Source: DASSQJ01 sp963773655
GTDB lineage: Bacteria; Actinomycetota; Actinomycetes; Actinomycetales; Dermatophilaceae
Assembly (NCBI GenBank): GCA_963773655.1
Contig: CAVZBX010000001.1
Coordinates: forward strand, 558,001-622,000
Length of the DNA stretch: 64,000 bases
Direction: 5' to 3'
This document shows, piece by piece, positions 19,573 to 28,668 of the stretch. The notes under the pieces are model-generated. The model did no database searches. It was not told the DNA's origin and saw nothing but the letters and a program-made list of their open reading frames with translations. A program made the translations under genes and the position numbers. The stretch's first letter is position 1, and each line of letters starts with the position of its first letter.

Positions 19573-19771
19573 ATGTCCCACAGACTCACGCGCCGGCTTC
19601 AGCACAGTCGCCTCCGACGAGCGGGCGCCACTGCCGTCGAGTACGGCCTCATGGTCGCCCTCATCGCCATGATCATCTTCGCGGTGTCTACCTTCTGGGC
19701 CCCGAACCTGTTGGCCATCTTCAACGACCGTCGCCAACTCAGCTCTGAGGCACGTACCCGGAGGTCCCTGA
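19573..19771 (+). CDS. Flp-family type IVb pilin 3, C-terminus uncertain
   Basis: This third pilin begins at ATG 19573 (AAGGAGG lies upstream at 19559-19565). The leader MSHRLTRRLQHSRLRR is longer and more basic than in pilins 1 and 2. The cleavage site and helix read RAGATAVEYGLMVALIAMII, intact in one frame. The end is unclear. VSTFWAPNLLAIFND would normally lead to a VANS-type end, and a single inserted C near 19728 would give FNDVANS and a stop at 19769-19771. Without correction the frame runs to 19845 with unrelated residues. It is a minor or divergent pilin by comparison. Confidence 0.65.
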
Positions 19772-19846
19772 GACCTTCCACGCACCACGTCTCCGCGGTG
19801 TGCCACCGATTCGTCCTCCATCCCAGTCGTCACCGAGGAGGGTGAG

Positions 19847-20261
19847 ATGGCGTAGAACGCCGGGGTCGCGAGCGCGGCGCGGCCGCCGTCGAGATGGCGC
19901 TCGTCCTGCCCGATCCTCGTCGCTGCTCATCGCCGGCATCATCGACCTGGGGCGCGCCTTCATGACGAGGTCGATCCTCACCAACGCCGCCCGCGAGGGC
20001 ACCCGCTACGTCGTCGGTGCTCGAAGACCCCGACGCGTCCGAGACCGACATCGAAGCCCGCGCGGCCGTGGGCAGCGGCGAACCTAGCACACAGCCCACC
20101 ACCGGTACCCCCACCGCGGAGTACTTCAACGAGTGCGCCTCGGCGACCCCGCCCAGTACCGGGTCACCGTCAGCGTCCAGTTCAACTGGCTGATGCTGAA
20201 CATCATCCCGGGTATCACCAACCCCCAGACAATGACCGGCACGTCGACGATCGGATGCTGA
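19847..20261 (+). pseudogene. TadE-like pseudopilin, several frameshifts
   Basis: ATG 19847 follows GAGGAGGGTGAG. The TadE signature is present but split over frames: RGAAAVEMALVLP (about 19873-19912) holds the E of the pseudopilin EMALVLP motif, and AGIIDLGRAFMTRSILTNAA (about 19930-19990) is the conserved helix and NxAREG-type continuation (AREGTRYVV). After that the frame shifts repeatedly through to an end near MTGTSTIGC, overlapping the next gene at 20255-20261. At least three indels are needed, including one that creates TAG as the third codon. TadE proteins are minor pseudopilins needed for pilus assembly. The order pilins-TadE-TadG-like-CpaB supports the identification. Confidence 0.7.
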
Positions 20262-21467
20262 TGATGCGTACTGCACGTTCCGCCCGCCTGCGCCGCCGCG
20301 CCGAGCGCGGAGGCGCCGCCATGATCGTCGTGGTCCTGCTCGGCGGTGGGGTCCTGCTCGGGCGTCTCGGCGCTGGCCATCGACGTGGGGAACATGATGT
20401 TCGAGCGCCGGCAGCTGCAGAACGGCGCCGACGCCGCGGCCCGGACCATGGCGCAAGCTGTGCGCCGAGGACCTGAACAGCTGCAGCGTCTCCGACCCGA
20501 CGACGATGGCCGCCGTGGAGGCCATCAACAACTCGAACGCCCGCGACGGCGTCAGCGCCCTCGAACACCAGCCGCCCGGGTGTCCCCACCGGCATCTGCG
20601 GGCGCGTCGCCGGAGCCCTCAACCTGCCTGCGTGCCCCCCTGACGCCCTTGGGCGCCGTGGACAACTGGGTGCAGTGCCCGGCGCTGCCGTCGGCCTGGG
20701 CGGCCGGGACGCTCCCGTACGTGCAGGTGTACACGATCACGGCGGACCAGGCGTCGGTCGGTGCCCTCGACCGCATCCTCGGCAGCACGACACCGCGCCC
20801 AACGCCTGCGCCCGCTACGGGTGGGGCCCGGTCAAGAGGCCAGCTTCTTCCCGTTCACGATCATCGAGTGCGAGTACACCGAGGCCGTGGACACCGCCCC
20901 CGGTGGAGGGCTTCGGCCCGGCGAACGAGGTGGCCGATTCCCGTCAAGTACAAGACGAACCTCGGACTCGTGCGACCCGAACACCGCCCCGTCCGGAGGC
21001 GACTTCGACGGTGGCTTCGGCTGGGTCGACAACGTCGACTGCCTCGCCGACGGGCAAGTCCCGGGGTGGGTCGACGCCGACACCGGTGTCGGCGCAGGCA
21101 CCGGCTGCATCGACCTGACATCGAGATCGATCGACGTCTACCTCATCCCCGTCTTCCGTCTGCATCTCGGACAACAACGTGCGGCGACACCAGCGACATC
21201 GCCGACTGCACCCGAGCAGCGGGACGAACACCTGGTACTACATCAAGAAGTTCGTCGCCTTCCAGATCACCGGCCTCAGGCTCACCTCCACCGGCGGCTG
21301 GGAGGGAAACCCGAGCAGCGCCACGAAGACCGAGTGCAACAAGATCTCGAAGGACAAGAAGTGCCTCGCCGGATTCTTCGTCGAGGACTACGACGCCGGC
21401 GACGGTGAGTCGACACCGACGGCACCTGGGTCCCACAGGCCCCACCGTCTACCGAGCCATCGGCTGA
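20255..21467 (+). pseudogene. TadG/TadE-like pilus-assembly protein with Tad N-terminal domain, several frameshifts
   Basis: The start at 20255 or 20258 gives a basic N-terminus, then RAERGGAAMIVVVLLGGGVL, and after a frame change SALAIDVGNMMFERRQLQNG. Together these are the typical Tad_N helix (ERGxAxxxV...D.GN...RRQLQNAADAA). Downstream fragments in changing frames include WVQCPALPSAWAAGTLPYV, FFPFTIIECEYTEAVD, DFDGGFGWVDNVDCLADG, WYYIKKFVAFQITGLRLTS and CLAGFFVEDYDAG, ending APTVYRAIG before TGA 21465-21467. The repeated Cys and Gly residues suggest an exported C-terminal domain with disulfides. At least five indels are required. If corrected, the protein is about 400 residues with one N-terminal membrane anchor. 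Confidence 0.65.
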
Positions 21468-21526
21468 CCTGCGACTCTCTCCTAACTCCCTGCACGCAAC
21501 ACCACCAACGTAAGGACTCTCAGACC

Positions 21527-22324
21527 ATGGGTCGACGCATCCTGGCCATCGCCGCCGCAGCGGTCATCGCCCTCGTCGGGGCGGTGCTCGTTCTCCTCTA
21601 CGCCCGAGGGGCGGACCAGAGGGCCGTAGCCGCGGCCAGCCCGACGACCGTCTACGTCACCGCGCAGCCGGTCGTCCGCGGGGACGACGATGAAGGACGC
21701 CATCCGGCTCGGCCAGATGGTGCAGACCCAGGTGGCGGCGCAGGCCAAGCCGGCAGGGGCGCTCGAGACCGTCGACGACACCAACGGCGCCCTCGTGGCG
21801 CTCACCGACATGCCGCCCGGCCAGTACGTGCTCGCCGCCGCGTTCGGCGACGTCCCGGTGGGCCAGCAGGCCCTCCAGGTGGCCGCCGGCCGGCTGGCGG
21901 TCTCGGTGCAGCTCAGCGACCCGGCCCGGGTCGGCGACTTCGTGCGGCCCGGCTCGCGGTTGACGATCTTCATGTCCTACCAGCTCAAGGACCTCGGGAC
22001 GACCGAGGAGGCACAGGCCTTCAACGAGGCCGACGTCAAGGCCACCTCGGTCCTGCTCGACGACGTCAAGGTCATCGCGATGGGCAACGCGTCGCTGACG
22101 CCCCGGCGCCGCAGCAGAACCAGGACGAGGAGGACCCGAACGCGACCGGGACGCAGACCCCGCAGTTCCTCGTGACCGTCGAGGTCACGCCGCAGGATGC
22201 CACCCGGCTCATCCACGGCATCAACAACTACACGCTGTACGCGGGTCTGCGCGGCTCCGAGCTGAAGGTGGACCCCGACCTCTACGTTCTCGACCAGGAC
22301 CTCCTGCCGGGGTTCAAGGAGTGA
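21527..22324 (+). CDS. cpaB: CpaB/RcpC-like Flp pilus assembly protein (two frameshifts)
   Basis: CpaB proteins carry a SAF domain and are thought to organise the pilus channel near the cell envelope. ATG 21527 gives MGRRILAIAAAAVIALVGAV, one signal-anchor helix, then YVTAQPVVRG leading into the SAF-like region (TDMPPGQYVLAAAFGDVPVG). A further domain has RPGSRLTIFMSYQ, and after the second shift QFLVTVEVTPQDATRLIHGI, which matches the RcpC/CpaB C-terminal domain. Single-base shifts lie near 21682 (extra G in CGCGGGGACG) and near 22102 (run of C). The stop is at 22322-22324. It is followed after one base by cpaE, so the two are probably co-translated. Confidence 0.8.
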   Translation: MGRRILAIAAAAVIALVGAVLVLLYARGADQRAVAAASPTTVYVTAQPVVRGDDDEGRHPARPDGADPGGGAGQAGRGARDRRRHQRRPRGAHRHAARPVRARRRVRRRPGGPAGPPGGRRPAGGLGAAQRPGPGRRLRAARLAVDDLHVLPAQGPRDDRGGTGLQRGRRQGHLGPARRRQGHRDGQRVADAPAPQQNQDEEDPNATGTQTPQFLVTVEVTPQDATRLIHGINNYTLYAGLRGSELKVDPDLYVLDQDLLPGFKE

Positions 22325-22325
22325 C

Positions 22326-23532
22326 ATGAACATCCTCTGGGACCCCAGTCCAGGGGCGCTGGACCGCTATCGGTTCGCGCTGGGGCCTGACACGCAGTCG
22401 CTCGACACCGCCGCGATGGTGGCTCGGGCGCTGCACGACAACGCCCAGGTGGAGCAGGTGGTCATCGGTGCAGACGTGCCGCTGGACCAGGCCTGCGAGC
22501 TCGCCGAGGCGGCCCGCCTCGACCGCCCCGAGCTCGGCGTGATCCTCCTGCGCGGTCGGGTCGACGTCACCGCCCTCAGCCAGGCGCTGCGGGCCGGCGT
22601 CCGCGAGGTCGTCACCGCCGACGACCACACGGCGCTCGCCGAGGCACTCCGCCGGAGCCGCGACCTCACCGCCCGCCTCGCCGGCCACGCCGGAGGAGCC
22701 GGCAGCAAGGACGGCAAGGTCGTGACGGTCTTCTCCGCCAAGGGCGGTGTCGGCAAGACGACGCTGTCGACGAACACCGCCACGCACCTGGCGAACAGCG
22801 GCTCCCGGGTGCTGCTCATCGACCTCGACCTGTCGTTCGGAGACGTCGCCATCAGCCTCCAGCTGGTGCCGAACAAGTCGGTCTACGACGCGGTGGCGAT
22901 GAGCGGCCACATCGACGCCGACGCCATCTCCGAGCTGACGACGCTCCACGAGGACAGCGGGCTCGAGGTGCTCTGCGCGCCCAACGACCCGGGCGACGCC
23001 GACCGCATCCCGGTGCCCACGGTCACCGAGATCATCAAGGTGGCCCGCCGCGCCTACGACTACGTCATCATCGACACCCCGCCGTCGTTCACCGAGCACG
23101 TCCTGGCCGCGATCGACGTCTCCGACAGCCTCGTGCTCATCGCCACCCTCGACATCCCGGCCGTGAAGAACCTGCGGGTGGCGATCGACACCCTCGACAT
23201 GATCGGCAGCCCCAAGGATGCCCGGGTCATCGTCCTCAACCGCGCCGACACCAAGGTCGGGCCTGCGCCCCGACGACGTCGTGAGCGCGATCAAGTCCGA
23301 CATCGCGGTCAACATCCCGAACTCCCTCTCGGTTCCCGCCTCGATCAACCGCGGCGTGCCGATCGTGCTCGACGACCCGCGCGGACCGGTGAGCACGGCG
23401 ATCAAGCAACTCGTCGACAGCCACCTGGTCAGCCACAACGTCCAGAACGGCGAGAACGGCGCCGACGGTGGGTCGCACCGCGCCGACGGCCACAGCACCC
23501 GACGATCTCTCTTCAGGGGGCGTAAGTCATGA
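22326..23532 (+). CDS. cpaE: CpaE/TadZ-like MinD-family ATPase of the Tad pilus (one frameshift)
   Basis: TadZ/CpaE proteins position the Tad machine at the pole using an atypical receiver plus a MinD-like ATPase. Residues 1-120 form the N-terminal receiver-like domain. Residues 139-146 are KGGVGKTT, a complete deviant Walker A, followed by LLIDLDLSFGDVAISL and the conserved DTPPSF and VIVLNRAD segments. The frame breaks at about 23260 (extra G after AAGGTCGG), and the protein continues GLRPDDVVSAIKSDI and VNIPNSLSVPASINRGVPI to TGA 23530-23532. Corrected length is about 401 residues. The stop overlaps the ATG of cpaF (ATGA). Confidence 0.88.
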
Positions 23533-24924
23533 GTCTCGCCGACCGTCTCGACAGCGTTCGCCGCGCCCAAGTTGCGGCCGAACCGGCCGCAACCTCTTCG
23601 TCCACCGCGCCGGCGCAGCGGCCCGGGGCCGCTGCACGTCGCCGGGGCGCTGACCCGTTCGCCGAGGTCAAGGGACGCGTGCACCAGGCGCTCATCGAGA
23701 CGCTCGGGCCCGCGCCTCTACGACCCCCACCTGCCGGAGGCGGAGCTCGCCGCCCAGGTGCGCCAGACCCTCCAGCAGACCATCGACGCTGAGCAGACCC
23801 CGCTCTCGCACGCCGACCGGACCCGGATCGCCCAGGAGGTCTCCGACGAGATCCTCGGTCACGGCCCGCTCGAGCCGCTCCTGCGCGACCCGGACATCAC
23901 GGAGATCATGGTCAACGGGGCCGAGTACATCTTCGTCGAGCGCGCCGGCAAGATCTACCCGGTCGACACCCGGTTCTCCAACGAGGCGCACCTGCGCCGG
24001 GTCATCGACAAGATCGTCGGCCGGGTCGGCCGGCGCGTCGACGAGGCCAGCCCGCTCGTCGACGCCCGCCTCCCCGACGGCTCCCGCGTCAACGCGGTGA
24101 TCAACCCGATCGCCCTCGACGGCGCCGTGCTGACGATCCGGAAGTTCGCCGCGGACCCGTTCACCGATGCCGACCTCATCGCCTTCGGCACGATCACCCC
24201 CAACGTCCGCGACTTCCTCAAGGCCTGCGTCATCGGCCGGCGGAACATCATCATCTCCGGCGGTACCGGCTCGGGGAAGACGACCACCCTCAACGTCATC
24301 TCCTCGTTCCTCCCCGAGGACGAGCGGATCATCACCATCGAGGACGCCGCCGAGCTCCAGCTGCACCAGGAGCACGTGCTGCGGCTCGAGTCACGCCCGG
24401 CGAACATCGAGGGCCGCGGCGCGATCGCCATCCGCGACCTCGTTCGCAACGCGCTGCGCATGCGCCCCGACCGCATCGTCGTCGGCGAGGTCCGCGACGG
24501 TGCCGCCCTCGACATGCTCCAGGCGATGAACACCGGCCACGACGGCTCGATCACCACGGTGCACGCCAACAGCGCCCGCGACTCCCTCTCCCGTCTGGAG
24601 ACGATGGTGCTCATGGCCGGGGTCGAGCTGCCGGTCCGGGCCATCCGCGAGCAGGTCTCGGGCGCGCTCGACCTGATCGTGCAGCAGGCCCGCCTCAAGG
24701 ACGGCTCCCGCCGGATCGTCCAGATCAGCGAGGTCGTGGGCATGGAGGGCGAGGTCGTCACCCTCCAGGACCTCTTCGTCTTCGACTGGCACGCCGGTCG
24801 CGACGAGAACGGCCGCTTCCGCGGCACGCTCGTCAGCACCGGCCTGCGGCCGAAGTTCCTCGGTGACCTCGACGACCTCGGCGTGCACGTTCCGCCGAGC
24901 CTGTTCATCAACGGGGCGCGGTGA
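23529..24924 (+). CDS. cpaF: CpaF/TadA secretion ATPase of the Tad pilus (one frameshift)
   Basis: This is the hexameric VirB11/PilT-type ATPase that powers Tad pilus assembly and retraction. ATG 23529 overlaps the cpaE stop. After an Ala-rich N-terminus the frame breaks near 23710 (extra C in GGGCCCGCG) and resumes as RLYDPHLPEAELAAQVRQTL. The core is intact: the EIMVNG motif, LPDGSRVNAVINP, the Walker A GGTGSGKTTT, the Asp box ITIEDAAELQ, the arginine-rich HVLRLESRPANIEGRG, Walker B RMRPDRIVVGEVRDGAA, and the His box TGHDGSITTVHANSARD. Corrected length is about 465 residues. The stop overlaps the GTG of the next gene (GTGA). Confidence 0.92.
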
Positions 24925-26936
24925 CCGTGTTCCGCCACCTCGTCGACGTCATCCGCCGCCACGGAGCCGTGGGGCTCGCCGTGGTCCTGGCGTTCCTCGT
25001 CGTCGCGCCGTCCGCCCGTGCTGCGGACGACGTGACGGGCTCCATCAGCGACGTCCGGGTCGACGAGCGGAAGCTCACGGCATCCCTCATCCTCCGGAGC
25101 AAGGAGCCGGTCAAGCTCGACGACACCTCGGTGCGTGCGACCGTCGGTGGCAAGCCGGCGGGCATCGGCACCCTCGAGGGGGTCAAGCAGAAGCGCTCGA
25201 CGATGCTCGTCATCGACACCAGTGGCTCGATGGGCGCAAGTGGCATGGCGACGGTCCGCGAGGCCACCAAGGAGTTCCTCCAGGAGGTGCCCGACGACGT
25301 GTACGTCGGCGTGGTCTCCTTCGCCTCCACCGCCGGTGTCGACGTGGCACCCACGACCGACCACGCCAAGGTGAGCCGGGCCGTCGGGGCACTGCGCTCC
25401 AAGGGGGAGACGGCTCTGTACCAGGCCGTCCAGGTGGCCGTGGCCGGCCTCGGGACCGAGGGCGAGCGGAGCATCATCCTGCTCAGCGACGGCGGCGACA
25501 GCGTCGCCATCGACGTCAGCGAGGCCAACAAGGAGAAGGAGCGCAAGGCCGCCCTCGAGGCGCTGGCCCGTGCCAAGGTGCGCGCCGAGGTCGTGTCCTT
25601 CAACAAGGCCACGACGGCCGACAACACGTTGGCCGGCCGAGAGCGCGAGCGCGAGGAGGTGCTGGAGCAGTTCGCGGCCGCAGGTGGCGGCTCGGTGGTC
25701 AACGCCAAGGACACGGCCGCGGTCTCGGAGGCCTTCGCAGCCGCGGCTCGAGCGCTGGAGTCGCAGTCGCTGCTCGAGATCACCCTCCCCAACGCCGTCG
25801 AGCAGAACACGACCCTCGAGATCAGCGGCACCGCCTCCGGTGCCCCCTTCACGGTGACCAAGGAGGTCGACCTCGGCGACACCAGCCCGGTCGTCATCCC
25901 GAGCGGGGTTCCGATCGTGGCCGCCGTGGCCCCGCAGGACGGCGTCATCACGACCGCGGTGGCCCCCGCGCTCCTGGTCCCGGCGATCCTTGTCATGTCG
26001 ATCGGCCTGTTCCTCCTCGCCGTCGCCTTCATGGGCCCCATGTTCCGGTCGCGCCGCGCCGAGCGGGTGAGCGCCATCGAGGCCTACGGCTTCGGGAAGT
26101 CGCCACAGCGCCAGGCGGCGCCGACCCCCTCGGCCATCGGTGAGCAGCTGGTGACGATGGGCGACCGGGTCATGGAGGGTCGCGAGTCGACCACCAAGAC
26201 GATGATGCTGCTCGACCGCGCCGACCTCCCGTGGCGGGCGGGCGAGTGGTTCGTCCTCCGCCTGCTGGCCGTCGTGATCGCGGGGGCCCTGGGCTTCCTG
26301 GTCCTCCGGCCGTTGCCGGTCTTCGGTGCCATCCTCGGCGTGGTGCTCGGCATCGTCGCCCCGCCGCTCATCCTTCGGTTCCTGGCCAACCGGCGCACCA
26401 AGCGCTTCGAGGCCATCCTCCCCGACACGCTGATGCTGGTGGCCACCTCACTCGCCTCCGGCTTCAGCCTCCTGCAGGCCCTCGACGCCGTGGCGAAGGA
26501 CGCCCCGGAGCCCGCGGCCAAGGAGTTCTCCCGGGCCCTTGCCGAGGCCAGGATCGGTGCCGATGTCAGCGACGCGCTCGAGCACGTCGCGAATCGCATG
26601 AACAGCAACAACATGGCGTGGGCGGTCATGGCCATCCGCATCCAGCGGGAGGTCGGCGGCAACCTCGCCGAGACGCTGCGCACCACCGCCGCCACCCTGC
26701 GCGAGCGCGAGATGCTCCGCCGGCAGGTGCGAGCACTCTCGGCGGAGGGTCGCCTGTCCGCCTACATCCTGATCGCGCTCCCGATCGGCATCTTCCTGTA
26801 CTCCCTGTTGGTGAACTACGACTACGTCAGCCTGCTGTGGACTTCCATCTTCGGGATCGCGATGTCGATCGCCGGCATCATCGCCATGATCATCGGCATC
26901 TTCTGGATGCGCAAAGTCGTCAAGATCGAGGTCTGA
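24921..26936 (+). CDS. von Willebrand factor A domain fused to TadB-like (T2SSF) membrane protein
   Basis: GTG 24921 is coupled to the cpaF stop. The 671-residue protein has a signal peptide (cleavage near ARA-ADD, residue 35), then an extracytoplasmic VWA domain at about 93-275. Its metal-site motif is DTSGSMG (Asp99, Ser101, Ser103), with LLSDGGDS as the later acidic motif. A membrane span follows at about 343-370 (LLVPAILVMSIGLFLLAVAF), then a T2SSF/TadB domain at about 470-620 with FEAILPDTLMLVATSLASGF and WAVMAIRIQREVGGNLAETL, and terminal helices. TadB is the inner-membrane platform that the CpaF ATPase acts on. The fused VWA domain would face outside and could bind a metal-dependent ligand or the pilus base. 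The gene is unbroken. Confidence 0.9.
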   Translation: MTVFRHLVDVIRRHGAVGLAVVLAFLVVAPSARAADDVTGSISDVRVDERKLTASLILRSKEPVKLDDTSVRATVGGKPAGIGTLEGVKQKRSTMLVIDTSGSMGASGMATVREATKEFLQEVPDDVYVGVVSFASTAGVDVAPTTDHAKVSRAVGALRSKGETALYQAVQVAVAGLGTEGERSIILLSDGGDSVAIDVSEANKEKERKAALEALARAKVRAEVVSFNKATTADNTLAGREREREEVLEQFAAAGGGSVVNAKDTAAVSEAFAAAARALESQSLLEITLPNAVEQNTTLEISGTASGAPFTVTKEVDLGDTSPVVIPSGVPIVAAVAPQDGVITTAVAPALLVPAILVMSIGLFLLAVAFMGPMFRSRRAERVSAIEAYGFGKSPQRQAAPTPSAIGEQLVTMGDRVMEGRESTTKTMMLLDRADLPWRAGEWFVLRLLAVVIAGALGFLVLRPLPVFGAILGVVLGIVAPPLILRFLANRRTKRFEAILPDTLMLVATSLASGFSLLQALDAVAKDAPEPAAKEFSRALAEARIGADVSDALEHVANRMNSNNMAWAVMAIRIQREVGGNLAETLRTTAATLREREMLRRQVRALSAEGRLSAYILIALPIGIFLYSLLVNYDYVSLLWTSIFGIAMSIAGIIAMIIGIFWMRKVVKIEV

Positions 26937-26937
26937 C

Positions 26938-27849
26938 ATGACCCTTCTCATCGCCGGCATCGTCCTCGTGATGGTGGCGCTCGCCGTCGTCGTCCTCGCG
27001 GTGGTCGTGGGTTCCGGCCAGTCGACCGGTGTCGCTCGCTCGCTCCAGCTGCTCAACCACCAGGTGACGACCAAGGAGGTGGCCAAGAACGAGCTCGGCG
27101 TGCAGGAACGCCTCATCAACCCGGCGCTCGGAGCTCTGCGCGGACTCGGCTACCGGCTCTCGCCGGGGGGTGCAGGAGCCAAGATGGCCCGCTCCCTCGA
27201 CCGGGCCGGGAACCCCCCCGCGTGGACGGTGGAGCGGGTCATGGGGGCCAAGGGCCTCGCCCTGATCCTCGGCATCGTCGTGCCGCTCCTGGTCGTCGGC
27301 TTCTCCCTCAACGGGCTCCTCGTCGCCGCTGCGGCCGGGACCGCGCTCTTCTTCCTGCCGGACCTGCTCGTGTACAACGCGGGGATCAAGCGCCAGCAGG
27401 AGCTCCAGAAGGGGTTGGCCGACGCGCTCGACATGCTCACGGTGTGCGTGGAGGCCGGCCAGGGCTTCGACGCCGCGATCCTCCAGGTGGCCAAGACCGT
27501 GCACGGCCCGATCGCCGGGGAGTTCGCCCGCGTCCTACAGGAGATGCACATCGGCAAGTCGCGCGGGGAGGCGTTCTCCTCTCTCGGCGAACGCACCTCC
27601 GCACCGGAGGTCAAGAACTTCGTCAGCGCCCTGGTGCAGGCTGACCGTCTCGGCCTGCCCATCGCCGCGGTGCTGCGCGAGCAGACCAAGGAGATGCGCA
27701 TCGTCCGCCGTCAGCGCGCCGAGGAGAAGGCCCAGAAGGTCACGGTGAAGATCCTGTTCCCGCTGCTCCTGTGCATCTTCCCGGCCTTGTTCATCGTCAT
27801 CATCGGGCCTGGTGCGATCAGGATCGCGCAGACCTTCGCCAACCTCTGA
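26938..27849 (+). CDS. tadC: TadC-like T2SSF platform protein
   Basis: The product is 303 residues, starting one base after the preceding stop. There is an N-terminal span (LLIAGIVLVMVALAVVVLAV) and two central spans. A T2SSF cytoplasmic domain carries KGLADALDMLTVCVEAGQGF and LQEMHIGKSRGEAFSSLGER, and the terminal span is TVKILFPLLLCIFPALFIVI. With the TadB half of the preceding gene it forms the usual TadB-TadC pair of the inner-membrane platform. It is the last recognisable gene of the operon. No prepilin peptidase (TadV/CpaA) gene is present in the window, so it must be elsewhere. An imperfect inverted repeat at 27856-27883 may be a terminator. Confidence 0.9.
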   Translation: MTLLIAGIVLVMVALAVVVLAVVVGSGQSTGVARSLQLLNHQVTTKEVAKNELGVQERLINPALGALRGLGYRLSPGGAGAKMARSLDRAGNPPAWTVERVMGAKGLALILGIVVPLLVVGFSLNGLLVAAAAGTALFFLPDLLVYNAGIKRQQELQKGLADALDMLTVCVEAGQGFDAAILQVAKTVHGPIAGEFARVLQEMHIGKSRGEAFSSLGERTSAPEVKNFVSALVQADRLGLPIAAVLREQTKEMRIVRRQRAEEKAQKVTVKILFPLLLCIFPALFIVIIGPGAIRIAQTFANL

Positions 27850-27855
27850 GCGGAT

Positions 27856-27883
27856 GGTCGGCGCGCACTCCGGCGCACCGACC
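27856..27883. terminator. possible terminator between tadC and the convergent regulator
   Basis: GGTCGGCGCGC and GCGCACCGACC form a stem with one mismatch around a short loop, a few bases after the tadC stop. There is no T-run. Nothing else is seen in the 141-base intergenic region. Confidence 0.4.
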
Positions 27884-27990
27884 GCGGCACCGGTCACCGG
27901 TCCATCCGGGCCAGGGCAGCCGTCCACGTCGGCCGCAAGGGCGGCAATACGGCGTGCGCCGTCTGCCTCGTCCTGACGGGTGGCCCAGAG

Positions 27991-28653
27991 TCAGACGCCC
28001 TGGCGGGTCCCGTCGGCGATGAGACCGAGCCGAACCGCGGCGATGACGGCACTGGCCCTGTTGTGGGCGCCGAGCTTGTCGTAGATCTTGCCGATGTGGG
28101 TCTTGACCGTGGACGGGCTCATGAACAGCTGCTTGCCCACCTGGGCCACGGAGGCGCCCTCGACGAGCAGGCGCAGCACTTCGGTCTCACGGTTCGTGAG
28201 GTTGGTCTGGGGCGTGTCGTTCTGGCGGCGCATCGCCTCGGCGAGGCCGCTGGCGGAGAACTCGAGCGGGAACTCGGCGGCCCGGCGAACGGCCGAGAGC
28301 ACTTGGTCGGCCGGGGCGCTCTTGCGCACCAGCGCCGAGGCCCCGGCGTCCAGGGCCTCGAGCAGCGTGGAGTCGTCGTTGTGCATGGTGAGCACGACGA
28401 GGCCGATGTGCTTGCTCCGCTCGCGAGCCGAGCGCACGAGGGAGAGGCCGCTTCCGTCGGGCATCGTCACGTCGATCACGGCGACCACCCGGCCGGGCGG
28501 CGGGGTCGTGAGGAGCTTGTCGAAGAGGGCCTGGCCCTCGGCCAGCGAGCCGGCCTGCCCGACGACGGTGACCTCGTCCTGGTCGTCGAGCATGCCGGCG
28601 ACCGCCTCGCGGACGACGGCATGGTCATCGACTAGCACCACGCTGATCCCCAT
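27991..28653 (-). CDS. NarL/LuxR-family response regulator
   Basis: The product is 220 residues: a receiver domain with VDDH acidic pocket, phospho-acceptor Asp61 in AVIDVTMPDG, a T in VVLTMHNDD and K in LVRKSAPAD. A C-terminal LuxR HTH follows, LTNRETEVLRLLVEGASVAQ with STVKTHIGKIYDKL. It lies 15 bases downstream of a histidine kinase on the same strand and points towards the Tad operon end, so the pair is the obvious candidate for controlling that operon (inference). The receiver insert LLTTPPPGRVVA before the Asp is slightly longer than usual. Confidence 0.9.
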   Translation of the reverse strand: MGISVVLVDDHAVVREAVAGMLDDQDEVTVVGQAGSLAEGQALFDKLLTTPPPGRVVAVIDVTMPDGSGLSLVRSARERSKHIGLVVLTMHNDDSTLLEALDAGASALVRKSAPADQVLSAVRRAAEFPLEFSASGLAEAMRRQNDTPQTNLTNRETEVLRLLVEGASVAQVGKQLFMSPSTVKTHIGKIYDKLGAHNRASAVIAAVRLGLIADGTRQGV

Positions 28654-28668
28654 CGGGTACCTCCTGGC

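Noticed and set aside
19042..23720. Programmed frameshifting as an explanation for the Tad operon breaks
   Set aside because: The sites differ in sequence and direction, lack slippery heptamers with a downstream structure, and similar breaks occur in unrelated genes such as ahcY. Error is the simpler explanation.
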